Notes: a model not told the origin generated them from the letters alone. Positions 28,346 to 37,985 are shown, counted from the stretch's first letter. The stretch is DNA of 64,000 bases from Aureimonas sp. AU20 (GCF_001442755.1 NZ_CP006367.1:2852001-2916000); one strand, 5' to 3'. A program made the numbers and translations.

Positions 28346-29806
28346 TCAGTGACGCCGCGCGGCATCCTTCAGCGCGGGATAAAGCGCCTGATAGCGTTGG
28401 TGCGCGGCGGCGAAGCTTTCCACCAGCGCCGTCTCGGGCTCGAAGCGCGCCGAGATCGGGGGGTCGACCATGACGCTGGCCGGGTCCGCCCCGGTGGCGG
28501 CGCAAAGGCCGAGACGCGCAGCGCCGAAGGCCGCGCCGAAATCGCCCGCCGCCGGCAGCGCGATCGGCGTTTCCAGAACGCTCGCCATCATCTTCAGCCA
28601 GAGTTCAGAGCGCGAGCCCGCGCCAACAGCGATGAGCTGGCGAACCCAGGAGGCATCGGGCGCGGCGTCGAGACAATCGCGGATCGAGAAGGCGACGCCC
28701 TCCATGACGGCCCGCGTCATGTCCTCACGCGTCGTGTCCGCTTCGAGGCCGATAAAGGCGCCGCGCACGGCCGAATCATTGTGCGGCGTCCGCTCGCCCG
28801 AAAGGTAGGGCAGGAACAGGAGCCGGCCCGGCGCTTTCAGCTCAGACCCGACCGCCGCCGTCAGCTCGCCCGGTTTTTCCTTCATGACATGCGACAGCCA
28901 TTCGATGGAGCCGGCGGCCGAGAGCGTCACGCCCATCTGGTGCCATAGGCCGGGAATGGCGTGGCAGAACGTGTGGAGCGCGGTGTCGGGCACCGGATCG
29001 TAGCCCGCGCTCGCCGTGAACAGGACGCCGGACGTGCCGAGCGACAGGAAGCCCGTGCCCGGCCGCGTGACGCCGACGCCGCAGGCCGAGGCCGCGTTGT
29101 CGCCGCCGCCGCCCGCCACGACGACGCCGGAGCCAAGGCCCCAGCGCGCGGCCAGTTCGGCGCGCAGCGTGCCGCTGACCTCGGTGCCTTCCACGAGGCG
29201 CGGCATCTGCTCGACGGTGAGTTCGGTGCGCTCCAACATCTCGCTGGACCAGTCGCGAGCGCCGGTGTCGAGCCAGGCAGTGCCGGCCGAATCCGACATG
29301 TCCGACACGGCCTCGCCGGTCAGCCACAGGCGCAGATAATCCTTCGGCAGGAGAACGCGGCGGACCTTGGCGAAGATCGCCGGCTCGTTGCGCGCCACCC
29401 AGAGAAGCTTGGGCGCGGTGAAGCCGGGGAAGACGATGTTGCCGGTGATCGCCCGCGACTCTTCGTCGTCGAGCTCGTCGGCTTCCTCGTGCGAGCGCGT
29501 GTCGTTCCACAGGATGCAGGGACGTAGCACCGCGTCGTCGGCGCCGATCAGCGTCGCCCCGTGCATGTGTCCGGACAGGCCGATGCCGGTCACGCCGGCG
29601 AGCAGCTGCGGATCACGCGCGTTGAGCTCGGCGATCACGGATTCGCAGGCCGCGATCCAGGACGCCGGGTCCTGCTCGGACCATCCGAAATGGGGCCGCT
29701 CCACCGTCAAGGCGGCCGTGGCGCTGGCCAGCGGCTTCTGGTTCTCGTCGATCACCAGCGCCTTCAGGGACGAAGTGCCGAGGTCGAGCCCGAGATAATG
29801 ACCCAT
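28346..29806 (-). CDS. xylB: xylulokinase
   Basis: The product is 486 aa, a FGGY-family kinase that phosphorylates D-xylulose. The first ATP motif is GLDLGTSSLKALVID. Xylulokinase-like residues GLSGHMHGATLI and LWNDTRSHEEADEL follow, and the FGGY C-domain has GVGVTRPGTGFLSLGTSGVL and LPYLSGERTPHND. The start is ATG 29806, giving MGHYLGLDLGTS. No xylA, xylose transporter or XylR lies in the window, so a related ketose kinase activity cannot be excluded. It is divergent from the D-amino-acid aminotransferase. Confidence 0.88.
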   Translation of the reverse strand: MGHYLGLDLGTSSLKALVIDENQKPLASATAALTVERPHFGWSEQDPASWIAACESVIAELNARDPQLLAGVTGIGLSGHMHGATLIGADDAVLRPCILWNDTRSHEEADELDDEESRAITGNIVFPGFTAPKLLWVARNEPAIFAKVRRVLLPKDYLRLWLTGEAVSDMSDSAGTAWLDTGARDWSSEMLERTELTVEQMPRLVEGTEVSGTLRAELAARWGLGSGVVVAGGGGDNAASACGVGVTRPGTGFLSLGTSGVLFTASAGYDPVPDTALHTFCHAIPGLWHQMGVTLSAAGSIEWLSHVMKEKPGELTAAVGSELKAPGRLLFLPYLSGERTPHNDSAVRGAFIGLEADTTREDMTRAVMEGVAFSIRDCLDAAPDASWVRQLIAVGAGSRSELWLKMMASVLETPIALPAAGDFGAAFGAARLGLCAATGADPASVMVDPPISARFEPETALVESFAAAHQRYQALYPALKDAARRH

Positions 29807-30013
29807 GCGAACGCGAAGCCTCCAAAGGCCCGCTTCTTGCCGCGGGCAGATTGCCGTTCCGATCGGCGAGGAAGGGGTCGGCGCGCCATTCCGCGGCCCG
29901 GCGCCTTCCCTCGCCCTGCTCTTTCCATAAGGACTTTTCTTTCGCGACGCGACTCTTCGCGCTACAGCAGCCGTCGAAAGACCGGACCGCCGGAAAGCAA
30001 GGGATAAGCGCCC

Positions 30014-30871
30014 ATGAGCCGCATAGTCTACGTCAATGGCGCCTATGTGCCGGAAGAAGAGGCCAAGCTCTCGATCTTCGATCGTGGGCTCCTCTTTGCC
30101 GACGCGGTCTACGAGGTGACGGCGGTGATCGAGCGCAAGCTGCTCGACTTTCCCGGACACATGGCCCGGCTGCGCCGCTCGCTGGCCGAGCTGAGGCTGC
30201 CCTCACCGGCCACGGACGAGGAGATCCTCGCCATTCACCGCGAGCTTCTCCAGCGCAACGCCCTCACCTTCGGCCACATCTATCTCATGGTGACGCGCGG
30301 CGCGGCCGATCGCGACTTCGTCTGGCCGAAGGACGGCACGCCGCCGAGCTTCATCCTGTTCACGCAAGCGCGGGACGGCGTAGAATCGCGCGAGGCGCGC
30401 GAGGGCCTGCGGGTCGTCAGCGTTCCCGACCTGCGCTGGGCGCGGCGCGACATCAAGACCGTGCAGCTTCTCTACCCCTCGCTTGCCAAGATGGAGGCCA
30501 AGCGCCAGGGCAAGGATGACGCCTGGATGGTGGAGGACGGGTTTGTTACCGAAGGCACGTCTAACAACGCCTATATCGTGACCGAGAGCGAGCGGATCGT
30601 CACCCGCGCCCTGTCCAACGCCATTCTTCATGGCATCACCCGGGCCGCCATCCTGCGCGGCGCGGCGGAAGCCGGGCTGGAGGTCGAGGAACGGCCCTTC
30701 ACGCTGGCGGAAGCGCAGGGCGCGCGCGAGGCCTTCGTCACCTCGGCCGGCGCCTTCGTGACCCCGGTGGTGGAAATCGACGGCTTGCCCGTGGGCGACG
30801 GCGCGCCCGGCCCGATCGCCCGGCGGCTCCGCGCGATCTATCTCGACGAGGCGCTGCGCACAGGGCTTTGA
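30014..30871 (+). CDS. dat: D-amino-acid aminotransferase
   Basis: The product is 285 aa, a class IV PLP aminotransferase. It closely follows the Bacillus D-amino-acid transaminase pattern: FDRGLLFADAVYEVTAV, IYLMVTRGAADRDF, and the PLP lysine K148 in RRDIKTVQLL. VTEGTSNNAYIV and ILHGITRAAIL are cofactor-phosphate motifs. It interconverts D-alanine and D-glutamate with their 2-oxo acids. Branched-chain aminotransferase or aminodeoxychorismate lyase are less likely given overall length and the DIK motif. AAGGGA lies before the ATG at 30014. Confidence 0.87.
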   Translation: MSRIVYVNGAYVPEEEAKLSIFDRGLLFADAVYEVTAVIERKLLDFPGHMARLRRSLAELRLPSPATDEEILAIHRELLQRNALTFGHIYLMVTRGAADRDFVWPKDGTPPSFILFTQARDGVESREAREGLRVVSVPDLRWARRDIKTVQLLYPSLAKMEAKRQGKDDAWMVEDGFVTEGTSNNAYIVTESERIVTRALSNAILHGITRAAILRGAAEAGLEVEERPFTLAEAQGAREAFVTSAGAFVTPVVEIDGLPVGDGAPGPIARRLRAIYLDEALRTGL

Positions 30872-30934
30872 CGCCTTCACCCGCTCTCCCTATGAAGACT
30901 TCGTGAAGTGGCCCATTCCGCCGGAGACCCGCCC

Positions 30935-31504
30935 GTGAGCACCCGCGACATCGTCCTGATCGCCCTGTTTGCCGCCATGATGGCGGTTCTCGGCGCCTTC
31001 CCGCCGCTCATGCTGCCGCTGATCGCGATTCCGATCACCGCGCAGTCGCTCGGCCCCATGCTGATGGGCGGCATTCTCGGCGCGCGGCGCGGCGTGCTCG
31101 CCATGCTGCTCTTTCTCGTTCTGGTCGCCATGGGCCTGCCGCTCCTGTCGGGCGGCCGCGGCGGTCTTGCGCCCTTCGTCGGTCCCTGGTCGGGCTTCAT
31201 CTATGGCTGGGTCGCGGCGAGTTTTGTGATCGGCTGGCTGGTGGAGCGGCGCTGGGATCGGCTCGGTCCGGTGTCGGCCTTCGCCATCTGCGCGCTCGGC
31301 GGCATCGGCGTCGTCTATGCCGTGGGCGTGCCCTGGTATGCGATGATGGCCAAGCTCGATCTCGTCACCGCCTTCGCTTCGTCCGCGATCGTCTTCATTC
31401 CCGGCGATCTCGTGAAGGCCGCGCTGGCGACGGCCGCGATCCTGATCGTCAAGCGCGCCTATCCGCTGATCCAAGGCGGCTCGCTGCGCGCCGCCCGGTC
31501 CTGA
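30935..31504 (+). CDS. bioY: biotin transporter substrate-binding subunit BioY
   Basis: The product is 189 aa, the membrane S-component of an ECF biotin importer, with about six helices. Motifs include VLGAFPPLMLPLIAIPITAQ, GGILGARRGVLAMLLFLVLV and GGRGGLAPFVGPWSGFIYG, the last typical of BioY. The start is taken as GTG 30935, nine bases after GGAG; a GTG at 30908 would add nine residues. It is the first gene of bioY-bioM-bioN. No BioR-type operator was recognised upstream. Confidence 0.92.
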   Translation: MSTRDIVLIALFAAMMAVLGAFPPLMLPLIAIPITAQSLGPMLMGGILGARRGVLAMLLFLVLVAMGLPLLSGGRGGLAPFVGPWSGFIYGWVAASFVIGWLVERRWDRLGPVSAFAICALGGIGVVYAVGVPWYAMMAKLDLVTAFASSAIVFIPGDLVKAALATAAILIVKRAYPLIQGGSLRAARS

Positions 31505-31524
31505 CGCGCGAAAAGGGACATCGC

Positions 31525-32199
31525 ATGATCGAGTTCGATTCGGCGTCGCTCGAGCGGGGCGGCCGCGTGGTTCTCGATCGGCTGGACCTGACGTTGAGCG
31601 AGGGGCGGATCGGCGTGATCGGGGCCAACGGCTCCGGCAAGTCGAGCTTCGCGCGGCTTCTCAACGGGCTTCTGCTGCCGACCACGGGCACGGTGCGCGT
31701 CTTCGGCCTCGACACGGCCGAGAAGGGGCGCGAGGTGCGGCGCCATGTCGGATTCGTTTTCCAGAACCCGGACAACCAGATCGTCTATCCCACGGTGGGC
31801 GAGGATCTCGCCTTCGGCCTGAAGCCGCTGAAGCTGCCCAAGCCCGAGATCGCCGCCCGCGTTTCGCACGCCCTCACCGACGCCGGCCTCGGCGGCTTCG
31901 AGGAACGGCTGACGCATGAACTCTCGGGCGGCGAGCGCCAGATGGTGGCGATCGCGGGCGTGACCATTCTTCGCCCCGATCTTCTGGTGCTGGACGAGCC
32001 GACGACGCTTCTCGACCGGCGCAACAAGCGCCGCGTCATGGACGCGCTCGCCGTCATGCGACGCCATGTCGTCATGGTGACGCACGATCTCGACCTTTTG
32101 GATGGCTTCGACCGGGTCCTGGTGTTCGAGGACGGACGGCTGGCCGACGATGCCCCGCCGGCCCAAGCCATCCAGACCTATCTGGCGCTCACCGCATGA
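31525..32199 (+). CDS. bioM: biotin ECF transporter ATPase BioM
   Basis: The product is 224 aa. It is a short ABC ATPase with Walker A GANGSGKSSFARLL, Q-loop VFQNPDNQIVYPTVGEDLAFG (an ECF-type loop), signature LSGGERQMVAIAGV and Walker B LLVLDEPTTLLD. It energises BioY-driven biotin uptake with BioN. It follows bioY by 20 bases and overlaps bioN by four bases (ATGA). Confidence 0.92.
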   Translation: MIEFDSASLERGGRVVLDRLDLTLSEGRIGVIGANGSGKSSFARLLNGLLLPTTGTVRVFGLDTAEKGREVRRHVGFVFQNPDNQIVYPTVGEDLAFGLKPLKLPKPEIAARVSHALTDAGLGGFEERLTHELSGGERQMVAIAGVTILRPDLLVLDEPTTLLDRRNKRRVMDALAVMRRHVVMVTHDLDLLDGFDRVLVFEDGRLADDAPPAQAIQTYLALTA

Positions 32200-32786
32200 T
32201 CGGGAGCCTCTACCGGCCGGGGGCAAGCCCGCTTCACCGCGCCTCGCCGGGGGGAAAGCTCGCGGCGCTGGCGCTGTGCGGAACGCTCGTGGTCCTCGTC
32301 GGCGATCCGCTTCTGATGGTGGCGCTGTTCTGTCTCAGCCTCGCGCTGTTTCGCGCGGCCGATTTCTCGCTCGTCACGGCGTTGCGGCAGATGCGCCCGG
32401 CCCTTCCCGTGCTCGCCGTCCTGTTTCTTTTCCAGCTCTGGGCGGTGGATGTGTCGGCAGCCGCGCTCGTGGTCCTGCGGCTTGGAACATTGCTTCTTCT
32501 GGCCGCGCTGGTGACGCTGACGACCCGCGTTTCGGACATGACGGAGACGCTGGAGCGGGCGCTCGGCCCTTTTCGGCGCTTCGGTATCGATCCCGAGCGG
32601 GTCGGGCTCGCGATCTCGCTCGCGATCCGTTTTTTGCCGGCGCTCGGCAGCGTGCTCGCCGAGGTGCGCGAGGCGCAGCGGGCGCGCGGGCTCGATCGCA
32701 GCATGCTGGCGCTCCTCGTGCCGCTTCTCCTGCGCACCCTGAAGATGGCGGACGAAGTCGCCGAGGCGATCGATGCGCGAAGCTGA
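32196..32786 (+). CDS. bioN: biotin ECF transporter transmembrane subunit BioN
   Basis: The product is 196 aa, an EcfT-type coupling protein with about four hydrophobic segments. The EcfT coupling motif appears as REAQRARGLD, with RFLPALGSVLAEV before it. It links the ATPase to BioY. The ATGA overlap with bioM supports a strict operon. It is followed by the LOG-family gene 64 bases away, without a clear terminator. Confidence 0.91.
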   Translation: MIGSLYRPGASPLHRASPGGKLAALALCGTLVVLVGDPLLMVALFCLSLALFRAADFSLVTALRQMRPALPVLAVLFLFQLWAVDVSAAALVVLRLGTLLLLAALVTLTTRVSDMTETLERALGPFRRFGIDPERVGLAISLAIRFLPALGSVLAEVREAQRARGLDRSMLALLVPLLLRTLKMADEVAEAIDARS

Positions 32787-32850
32787 CGCGGCGCAGCATT
32801 TTGGCTGAAAGCGCCTTGACCCGAAGGCCGAGCCGGCCGACTTTCAGGGC

Positions 32851-33456
32851 ATGACGACGATTCGATCTCTCTGCGTTTACTGCGGCTCCGCTTCGGGCCG
32901 CGATCCTTCCTACGTGGTAGCGGCCCAGGCGCTCGGCACCGCCATGGCGCATCGCGGCATCCGCCTGATCTATGGCGGCGGCACGCGCGGCATCATGGGC
33001 GCGGTGTCCGACGCGGTGATTGCCGCCGGCGGTCAGGTGACTGGCATCATCCCGCGCTTCCTGATCGACATGGAAGCCACGGAAAGCGAGTTGAAACGGC
33101 TGGACGAGCTGGTGATCACCGAGGACATGCATGAGCGCAAGCACATGATGTTCGAGCGTTCGGACGCCTTCGTCGCCCTGCCCGGCGGCATCGGCACGCT
33201 GGAGGAACTGGTCGAGATCATGACCTGGAGCCAGCTCGGCCGCCATCGCAAGCCGATCGCCATCGCCAATGTGGACGGGTTCTGGGACCCGTTCTCCAGC
33301 CTGCTCGACCATATGCGCGAGGCCGGCTTCATCCACACTGCGCATCAGGTTCGCCCGATCATCCGCGATCGGATCGAGGATCTGCTTCCGGCCATCGAGG
33401 CGGCGGCGGTTCCTGCCGAGCGCGCCGGCGTCGAAGCGGTGATCGAGCGTCTCTGA
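32851..33456 (+). CDS. LOG-family (TIGR00730) phosphoribohydrolase
   Basis: The product is 201 aa, a Rossmann-fold enzyme. It contains GGGTRGIMG at 42-50, the catalytic MHERK (93-97) and PGGIGTLEE at 111-119, the signature motifs of the LONELY GUY lysine-decarboxylase-like family. These enzymes cleave cytokinin riboside or AMP monophosphates at the N-glycosidic bond. In a bacterium this may be nucleotide salvage; cytokinin release is possible but unproven. It shares the strand of bioYMN and ends at a strong terminator. Confidence 0.9.
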   Translation: MTTIRSLCVYCGSASGRDPSYVVAAQALGTAMAHRGIRLIYGGGTRGIMGAVSDAVIAAGGQVTGIIPRFLIDMEATESELKRLDELVITEDMHERKHMMFERSDAFVALPGGIGTLEELVEIMTWSQLGRHRKPIAIANVDGFWDPFSSLLDHMREAGFIHTAHQVRPIIRDRIEDLLPAIEAAAVPAERAGVEAVIERL

Positions 33457-33477
33457 CGGGCAATCGCAGACGGATAC

Positions 33478-33507
33478 AAAAAGGGCGGCCCGCGAGCCGC
33501 CCTTTTT
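33478..33507. terminator. Rho-independent terminator after the LOG gene
   Basis: AAAAAGGGCGGC at 33478-33489 pairs with GCCGCCCTTTTT at 33496-33507, loop CCGCGA. A/T-runs on both sides serve the LOG gene (+) and rarD (-), which converge here. Confidence 0.9.
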
Positions 33508-33520
33508 CGTTGAGGCTCGA

Positions 33521-34441
33521 CTATTCCGCCGGGCAGGCTTGGCGAATCGAAACTCGCGCGGGGCGCCGTGCCGCGAACATCGACCAGGTGTAGAGCGCGA
33601 GCGCCGCCCAGATGAAGGCGAAGGCTACACCCTGCCACACGCCGAAGGGCTCGCCGAAAACGAACACCGCCGTCAGCGCGATGAAGGTCGGCGCGATGTA
33701 TTGGAGCAGCCCGACCGTGGTGAAGCGCAGCATGCGAGCGGCGGCGGCATAGAGGATTAGCGGAATGGCGGTGACCGCGCCGGCGCCGATCAGAAGCAGC
33801 GTTTCGGGCGCATTCTCAGCAAAATGCCCCTGCCCGCCATTCGCGACCCAGCCGGCCAAAAGCAGCGCCGGCACGAAGAGAATCGCGATCTCGAGAAAGA
33901 ACCCTTCGCTTGCGCCGACAGGCACGGTCTTGCGCATAAGGCCATAGAGGCCGAATGAGCCGGCCAGCAGCAGCGAGATCCAGGGCAGGCCGCCGGCCTT
34001 CACCGTCAGGATCAGGACGCCGAAGGCGGCCAGCGCGATTGCGGCGGCCTGCGTGCGATTGGGCCGCTCGCCGAGGAAGACGGCCGCGAGAAGCACGTTG
34101 ATCAACGGGTTGATGTAATAGCCGAGCGCAGCTTCGACGCCATGACCGGTGACGATCGCGACGACATAGGTGCCCCAGTTGATCGAGATCAGCCCGGCCG
34201 TGATCGTCATCAGCCCGAGAATGCGCGGCGTGACCAGCTGGCCGATCGTCCTGAGCTGACCGCCCTTTGCCAGAATGAGGACGGCGAAGGGCAGAGCCCA
34301 AAGAATGCGATGGGCGACGATCTCCACCGGCGAGACATGCGAGAGCGCCTTCATATAGATCGGCAGCACCAGGCCCCAGATCAGAAAGGCGGAGATCGCG
34401 TAGACATATCCGCGCGGCGTTTCGGCGGGTTGGTCCGACAT
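33521..34441 (-). CDS. rarD: EamA-family transporter RarD
   Basis: The product is 306 aa with about ten membrane helices in two EamA halves. It starts near GYVYAISAFLIWGLVLPIYMKAL, the RarD hallmark, and AHRILWALPFAVLIL. A Shine-Dalgarno-like GAAGGTGA lies before the ATG at 34441. The Pseudomonas RarD is linked to chloramphenicol sensitivity; the physiological substrate of this copy is unknown, probably a small metabolite exported or imported by the DMT superfamily. Confidence 0.88.
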   Translation of the reverse strand: MSDQPAETPRGYVYAISAFLIWGLVLPIYMKALSHVSPVEIVAHRILWALPFAVLILAKGGQLRTIGQLVTPRILGLMTITAGLISINWGTYVVAIVTGHGVEAALGYYINPLINVLLAAVFLGERPNRTQAAAIALAAFGVLILTVKAGGLPWISLLLAGSFGLYGLMRKTVPVGASEGFFLEIAILFVPALLLAGWVANGGQGHFAENAPETLLLIGAGAVTAIPLILYAAAARMLRFTTVGLLQYIAPTFIALTAVFVFGEPFGVWQGVAFAFIWAALALYTWSMFAARRPARVSIRQACPAE

Positions 34442-34564
34442 GGCGTCACCTTCGGGGCTTTGGGGTCGCGACCCGACTTCTACCAGCCGGGGTGAGCGAC
34501 GACACCCGATTTCCCGTGATGGATCCATCAACGAAACGAATGGATCAGGCCGGGCAGCGGCGTC

Positions 34565-35026
34565 TCAATCGTGGTCGGGATGCTGGAAGGATCGGATATC
34601 GGCGAGATAGGGATGCTCCCCCGCATCCTCCTGCGTGCTGCGCACCGGCAACGACGGGAGCTCGTCGACATAAGGCAGCTTGCCCTCGCAGCCGAACTGG
34701 ATTTCAGGACGAACGGCGGACGGGTCGTCGAAGGCGCCGATGCTGAGCGCCGGCCCCTCGGGCGCCTCGTAGGTCAGCGGCGTGCCGCAGTCCGAACAGA
34801 AGCCACGCAGCACGTCCGTCGACGAGCGAAACCGATCGGGCTCACGCTTCGTCCAGCGAAGCGTGGCGGGATCGACCGACACGAGCGGGGCGTAGAAGGC
34901 GCCGAACGCCTTCTGGCACATGCGGCAATGGCAGATGGAGGCCTTGCCGAGCGCGCCTTCGATGCGAAAGCGCACGGCCCCGCATTGGCAGCCGCCGGTG
35001 TGGATGGGTCGGTTGTCGAGGGTCAT
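34565..35026 (-). CDS. GFA-family zinc protein
   Basis: The product is 153 aa. Zinc-binding Cys motifs match the glutathione-dependent formaldehyde-activating (GFA/CENP-V) fold: GGCQCGAVRF at 11-20, ICHCRMCQKAFGA at 31-43, and FCSDCGTPL in the middle. The family is diverse, and many members lack proven Gfa activity, so the reaction is not assigned. It is 26 bases downstream of the aminopeptidase gene on the same strand. Confidence 0.85.
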   Translation of the reverse strand: MTLDNRPIHTGGCQCGAVRFRIEGALGKASICHCRMCQKAFGAFYAPLVSVDPATLRWTKREPDRFRSSTDVLRGFCSDCGTPLTYEAPEGPALSIGAFDDPSAVRPEIQFGCEGKLPYVDELPSLPVRSTQEDAGEHPYLADIRSFQHPDHD

Positions 35027-35052
35027 GGTCGCGCTTCCCGTTGGACAGGCCT

Positions 35053-36006
35053 TCAGTTGGCGAAACGATCCGTCGCGGCCAGGAGCCGGTCAAGGGTACC
35101 GGGCTCGGAAAAGGCGTGACCGGCGTCTTCCACGATCTGCAGTTCCGAGCCGGGCCAGGCGCGGTGCAGGTCCCAGGCCGTCACCGGCGGCGTCACCACG
35201 TCGTAACGCCCCTGCACGATGACGGCGGGGATGCCGACGAGGCGTCCGGCCTCGCGGATGAGTTGCCCTTCCTCCAGCCAGAGATCGTGGATGAAAAAAT
35301 GGTTCTCGATGCGGGCGAAGGCGATCGCCGTGTCGCTGGCGCCGAAGGCCCCGACCCCGTCGCGGATCGTGCGCATCGAGACGGTGCGCGCTTCCCAGTC
35401 CGTCCAGCTGCGCGCCGCCTGGGCGCGCACCGCGCGGTCGGGATCGTCCAGCCGGCGATGATAGGAGCGGATCGGGTCCCCCCGCTCTTCCTCGGTGAGC
35501 GGCGCGATGAAGTTTGCCCATTCGTCCGGGAAGAGGCGGCTCGCGCCTTCCTTGTAGTACCAGTCGAGTTCGGCGCGCCGCCCGGTGAAGACGCCGCGCA
35601 GCACCATTTCGCTCACACGCTCGGGCCGGCTCTGCGCATAGGCCAACGCCAGGGTCGAACCCCAGGAGCCGCCGAACAGCATGAAGCGGTTGAGACCAAG
35701 ATGGTCCGCGACCCGATCGACATCGGCGACGAGATCGGGCGTCGTGTTGGCGTCCAGCGAGCCCAGCGGCATTGAGCGGCCACAGCCGCGCTGGTCGAAC
35801 AGGGTAACGCAGTAGCGCGCGGGGTCGAAAAGGCGTCGATGGGCCGGGCTGCATCCGCTGCCCGGCCCACCATGCAGGAAGACCACCGGCTTGCCGGCCG
35901 GATTGCCGCATTGCTCGACATAGAGCGTGTGCCCGCCGCCGACCGGCAGCCGCTCAGTGCGGAACGGCTGGATCGGCGGATAGAGCACGCGCGGCGGCTG
36001 GATCAA
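35053..36006 (-). CDS. pip: prolyl aminopeptidase
   Basis: The product is 317 aa, an alpha/beta-hydrolase that removes N-terminal proline. The oxyanion region is [14 protein letters not shown], and the nucleophile S114 is in [15 protein letters not shown]. The acid residue is near [11 protein letters not shown] and the His in [11 protein letters not shown], completing the triad. The start is TTG at 36006, which overlaps the cysS stop as TTGA. A Shine-Dalgarno would then lie inside cysS. It is probably translated from the cysS message. Confidence 0.9.
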   Translation of the reverse strand: MIQPPRVLYPPIQPFRTERLPVGGGHTLYVEQCGNPAGKPVVFLHGGPGSGCSPAHRRLFDPARYCVTLFDQRGCGRSMPLGSLDANTTPDLVADVDRVADHLGLNRFMLFGGSWGSTLALAYAQSRPERVSEMVLRGVFTGRRAELDWYYKEGASRLFPDEWANFIAPLTEEERGDPIRSYHRRLDDPDRAVRAQAARSWTDWEARTVSMRTIRDGVGAFGASDTAIAFARIENHFFIHDLWLEEGQLIREAGRLVGIPAVIVQGRYDVVTPPVTAWDLHRAWPGSELQIVEDAGHAFSEPGTLDRLLAATDRFAN

Positions 36007-37439
36007 CGCTTCAGTTCCCAGGTGGTGACGCGCTCGCCGGTCGCGGGGTCCTTGCCGTCCTTGAGGAGAACGCCTTCCTCGGCGAGCTCGGCGCGGATGC
36101 GGTCGGCCTCTGCGAAGTCCCTGGCCTTGAGATGGTCGAGGCGCGCGGCGATGCGCTGGGCGACGTCGTCGCTGACGCCGCTCTCGCGAACCGGATGGAT
36201 GCCGACCAGCGCCAGGCTCGCCAAGGCCTCGCCCGCCCGCCCCTCGTCGAAGAGCTGGTGAATTCGGCTGATCGCCACCGAACCCGAAAGATCGTCGCTG
36301 AGGGCGGCGAGAAACGCCTCGTCCGGCGCCTCGGCGGCCCGGGCGTCGGCCTCCCGGGCGAAGCGCTCCCAGCGGTCGAGTTCGCGCACGGCCTCCTCCA
36401 GCCGCGCGGCGGTGAAGTCGATCGGCTCGCGGTAGTGCGTCTTCAGCATGAGGAGGCGCACGGCTTCGCCCGGCCAGCGCCGGCCGCCGACCTTGTCGGT
36501 CTCCAGCACGTCAGCGATGGTGACGAAATTGCCCTCGCTCTTGGACATCTTGCGTCCGTCCACCTGCACGAAGCCGTTGTGCAGCCAGACCTCGGCCATC
36601 TTCTCGGTGCCATGCGCGCAGCAGCTCTGGGCGATCTCGTTTTCGTGGTGCGGGAAGATCAGGTCGAGCCCGCCGCCATGAATGTCGAAGGTCCGGCCGA
36701 GATAGGCCTCGCTCATCACCGAGCACTCGATATGCCAGCCCGGGCGGCCGCGACCCCAGGGGCTGTCCCAGCCCGGCTCCTCGGCGGACGAAAGCTTCCA
36801 CAAGACGAAATCGCCCGGGCTGCGCTTGTGCGCTTCCACGGCGATCCGCGCGCCGGCCTGCTGCTCGTCCAGCTTGCGATGCGAAAGCGCGCCGTAGCTT
36901 GGCATGGAGGAAACGTCGAACAGGACCTCGCCGCCCGCGACATAGGCGTGGCCGCGTTCGATCAGCGTCTCGATCATCGAGACCATGTCCGGCAGGCCGT
37001 CGCCGCGCGGCGTAACGAAGCTGGTGGCACGCGGCTCGACGCTGGGCGGCAGCGTGCCGAGCGCGGCCACGTCCTTGTGGAACTGCGCGGCGGTTCCCTC
37101 GGTCACGCGCGCGATCGCTTCGTTGAGCGGTAGGTCCGGGTGGTCCCGCAGCGCACGCGCGTTGATCTTGTCGTCCACGTCGGTGATGTTGCGGACATAG
37201 ATCACCCGCTCCGCACCGTAGAGATGGCGCAGGAGGCGGAACAGGATATCGAAGACGATCACCGGCCGCGCGTTGCCGATATGGGCGAAGTCGTAGACGG
37301 TCGGCCCACAGACATACATGCGAACGCGCCGCTCGGCTTCCGGCACATCGTGCGAAGCATGCCAATCCAGCGGCAGGAAGCGCTCCTTGCGCCGCGTCAG
37401 GGTGTTGGTCAGGAAAAGACCCCGAAATCCGTCGTCCAA
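36003..37439 (-). CDS. cysS: cysteinyl-tRNA synthetase
   Basis: The product is about 478 aa. The class I HIGH motif is in [16 protein letters not shown], and KMSKS in [11 protein letters not shown]. Zinc-ligand cysteines are present around the first domain (MYVCGPT), in the WHIECSVM stretch and in QSCCAHG. The start is taken as TTG 37439 (MDDGFRG), where GGAG sits eight bases upstream. The ATG at 37523 would add 28 residues not typical of CysS. No T-box or other leader is recognised. It overlaps pip by four bases. Confidence 0.94.
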   Translation of the reverse strand: MDDGFRGLFLTNTLTRRKERFLPLDWHASHDVPEAERRVRMYVCGPTVYDFAHIGNARPVIVFDILFRLLRHLYGAERVIYVRNITDVDDKINARALRDHPDLPLNEAIARVTEGTAAQFHKDVAALGTLPPSVEPRATSFVTPRGDGLPDMVSMIETLIERGHAYVAGGEVLFDVSSMPSYGALSHRKLDEQQAGARIAVEAHKRSPGDFVLWKLSSAEEPGWDSPWGRGRPGWHIECSVMSEAYLGRTFDIHGGGLDLIFPHHENEIAQSCCAHGTEKMAEVWLHNGFVQVDGRKMSKSEGNFVTIADVLETDKVGGRRWPGEAVRLLMLKTHYREPIDFTAARLEEAVRELDRWERFAREADARAAEAPDEAFLAALSDDLSGSVAISRIHQLFDEGRAGEALASLALVGIHPVRESGVSDDVAQRIAARLDHLKARDFAEADRIRAELAEEGVLLKDGKDPATGERVTTWELKR

Positions 37440-37570
37440 AACCACGTCTCCAGCTGAGCCCGACCGGGCTGAGGCCGTCCTGCTACAGCCAAACGGCCTC
37501 GGGCACAAACACCGCGAATTCATCAGCCGGGGGTCGCGGCCGCCTCAAATTCGCCGCGAAGCATTGCGCC

Positions 37571-37596
37571 GCACTGCGCAAAGTCTTTCGCAGTGC
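37571..37596. promoter_or_regulatory. perfect inverted repeat, operator-like
   Basis: GCACTGCG at 37571-37578 and CGCAGTGC at 37589-37596 are perfect inverted arms separated by 10 bases. A related direct copy GCATTGCG begins at 37561. It lies 140 bases upstream of the small gene at 37736 and 132 bases upstream of the cysS start, so it could serve either side. No known family consensus is assigned. Confidence 0.4.
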
Positions 37597-37735
37597 ATCA
37601 TGTCACAATCACGCAACATTCCCGCGCTGCAACGATTTGTTAAGTATAGATTTAGGGATTTTTCAGTCCGACGCCCCTAAACTGTCGCAATCGGAATGCT
37701 TCTTTCTTTCATCGCATTAGCAGTGAGCCGCCGTT

Positions 37736-37921
37736 ATGACCCGCGCCAACATCGTCTTCAAATCCCGCAGCGAGCGTGAGCGGGAACGCGAAAACGATCT
37801 CCTGAAGAATTATCGCGAGATCGGGATCGCCGCGATCGCCGCCGCCGCGCATGTGTCCTGCCGCAAGGACAAGGGCGCCGAGCCGAAGCGCAAGGCCGCC
37901 AACGGTTCGCATACCGACTGA
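37736..37921 (+). CDS. small basic hypothetical protein (61 aa)
   Basis: The product is 61 aa. It begins MTRANIVFKSRSERERERE and has a central DLLKNYREIGIAAIAAAAH helix, ending in a Lys/Arg-rich tail. The charged N-terminus followed by an Ala-rich amphipathic helix resembles small conserved proteins of rhizobia, but I cannot name a family. The gene follows an AT-rich region unlike its surroundings (about 37600-37735), which has a TTAA-N7-TTTA element resembling a CtrA site. Codon use is GC-rich like neighbours. It could be a small DNA- or protein-binding factor. Confidence 0.6.
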   Translation: MTRANIVFKSRSERERERENDLLKNYREIGIAAIAAAAHVSCRKDKGAEPKRKAANGSHTD

Positions 37922-37985
37922 TATCTATCGAAGAGCATCGAACCCGCGCGGACCGCATGAACCCCCGCGCGGGTTTGGCGCGCTT

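Noticed and set aside
30871-30935. BioR operator or biotin riboregulator before bioY
   Set aside because: No TTATMKATAA-like palindrome is visible in this short gap.
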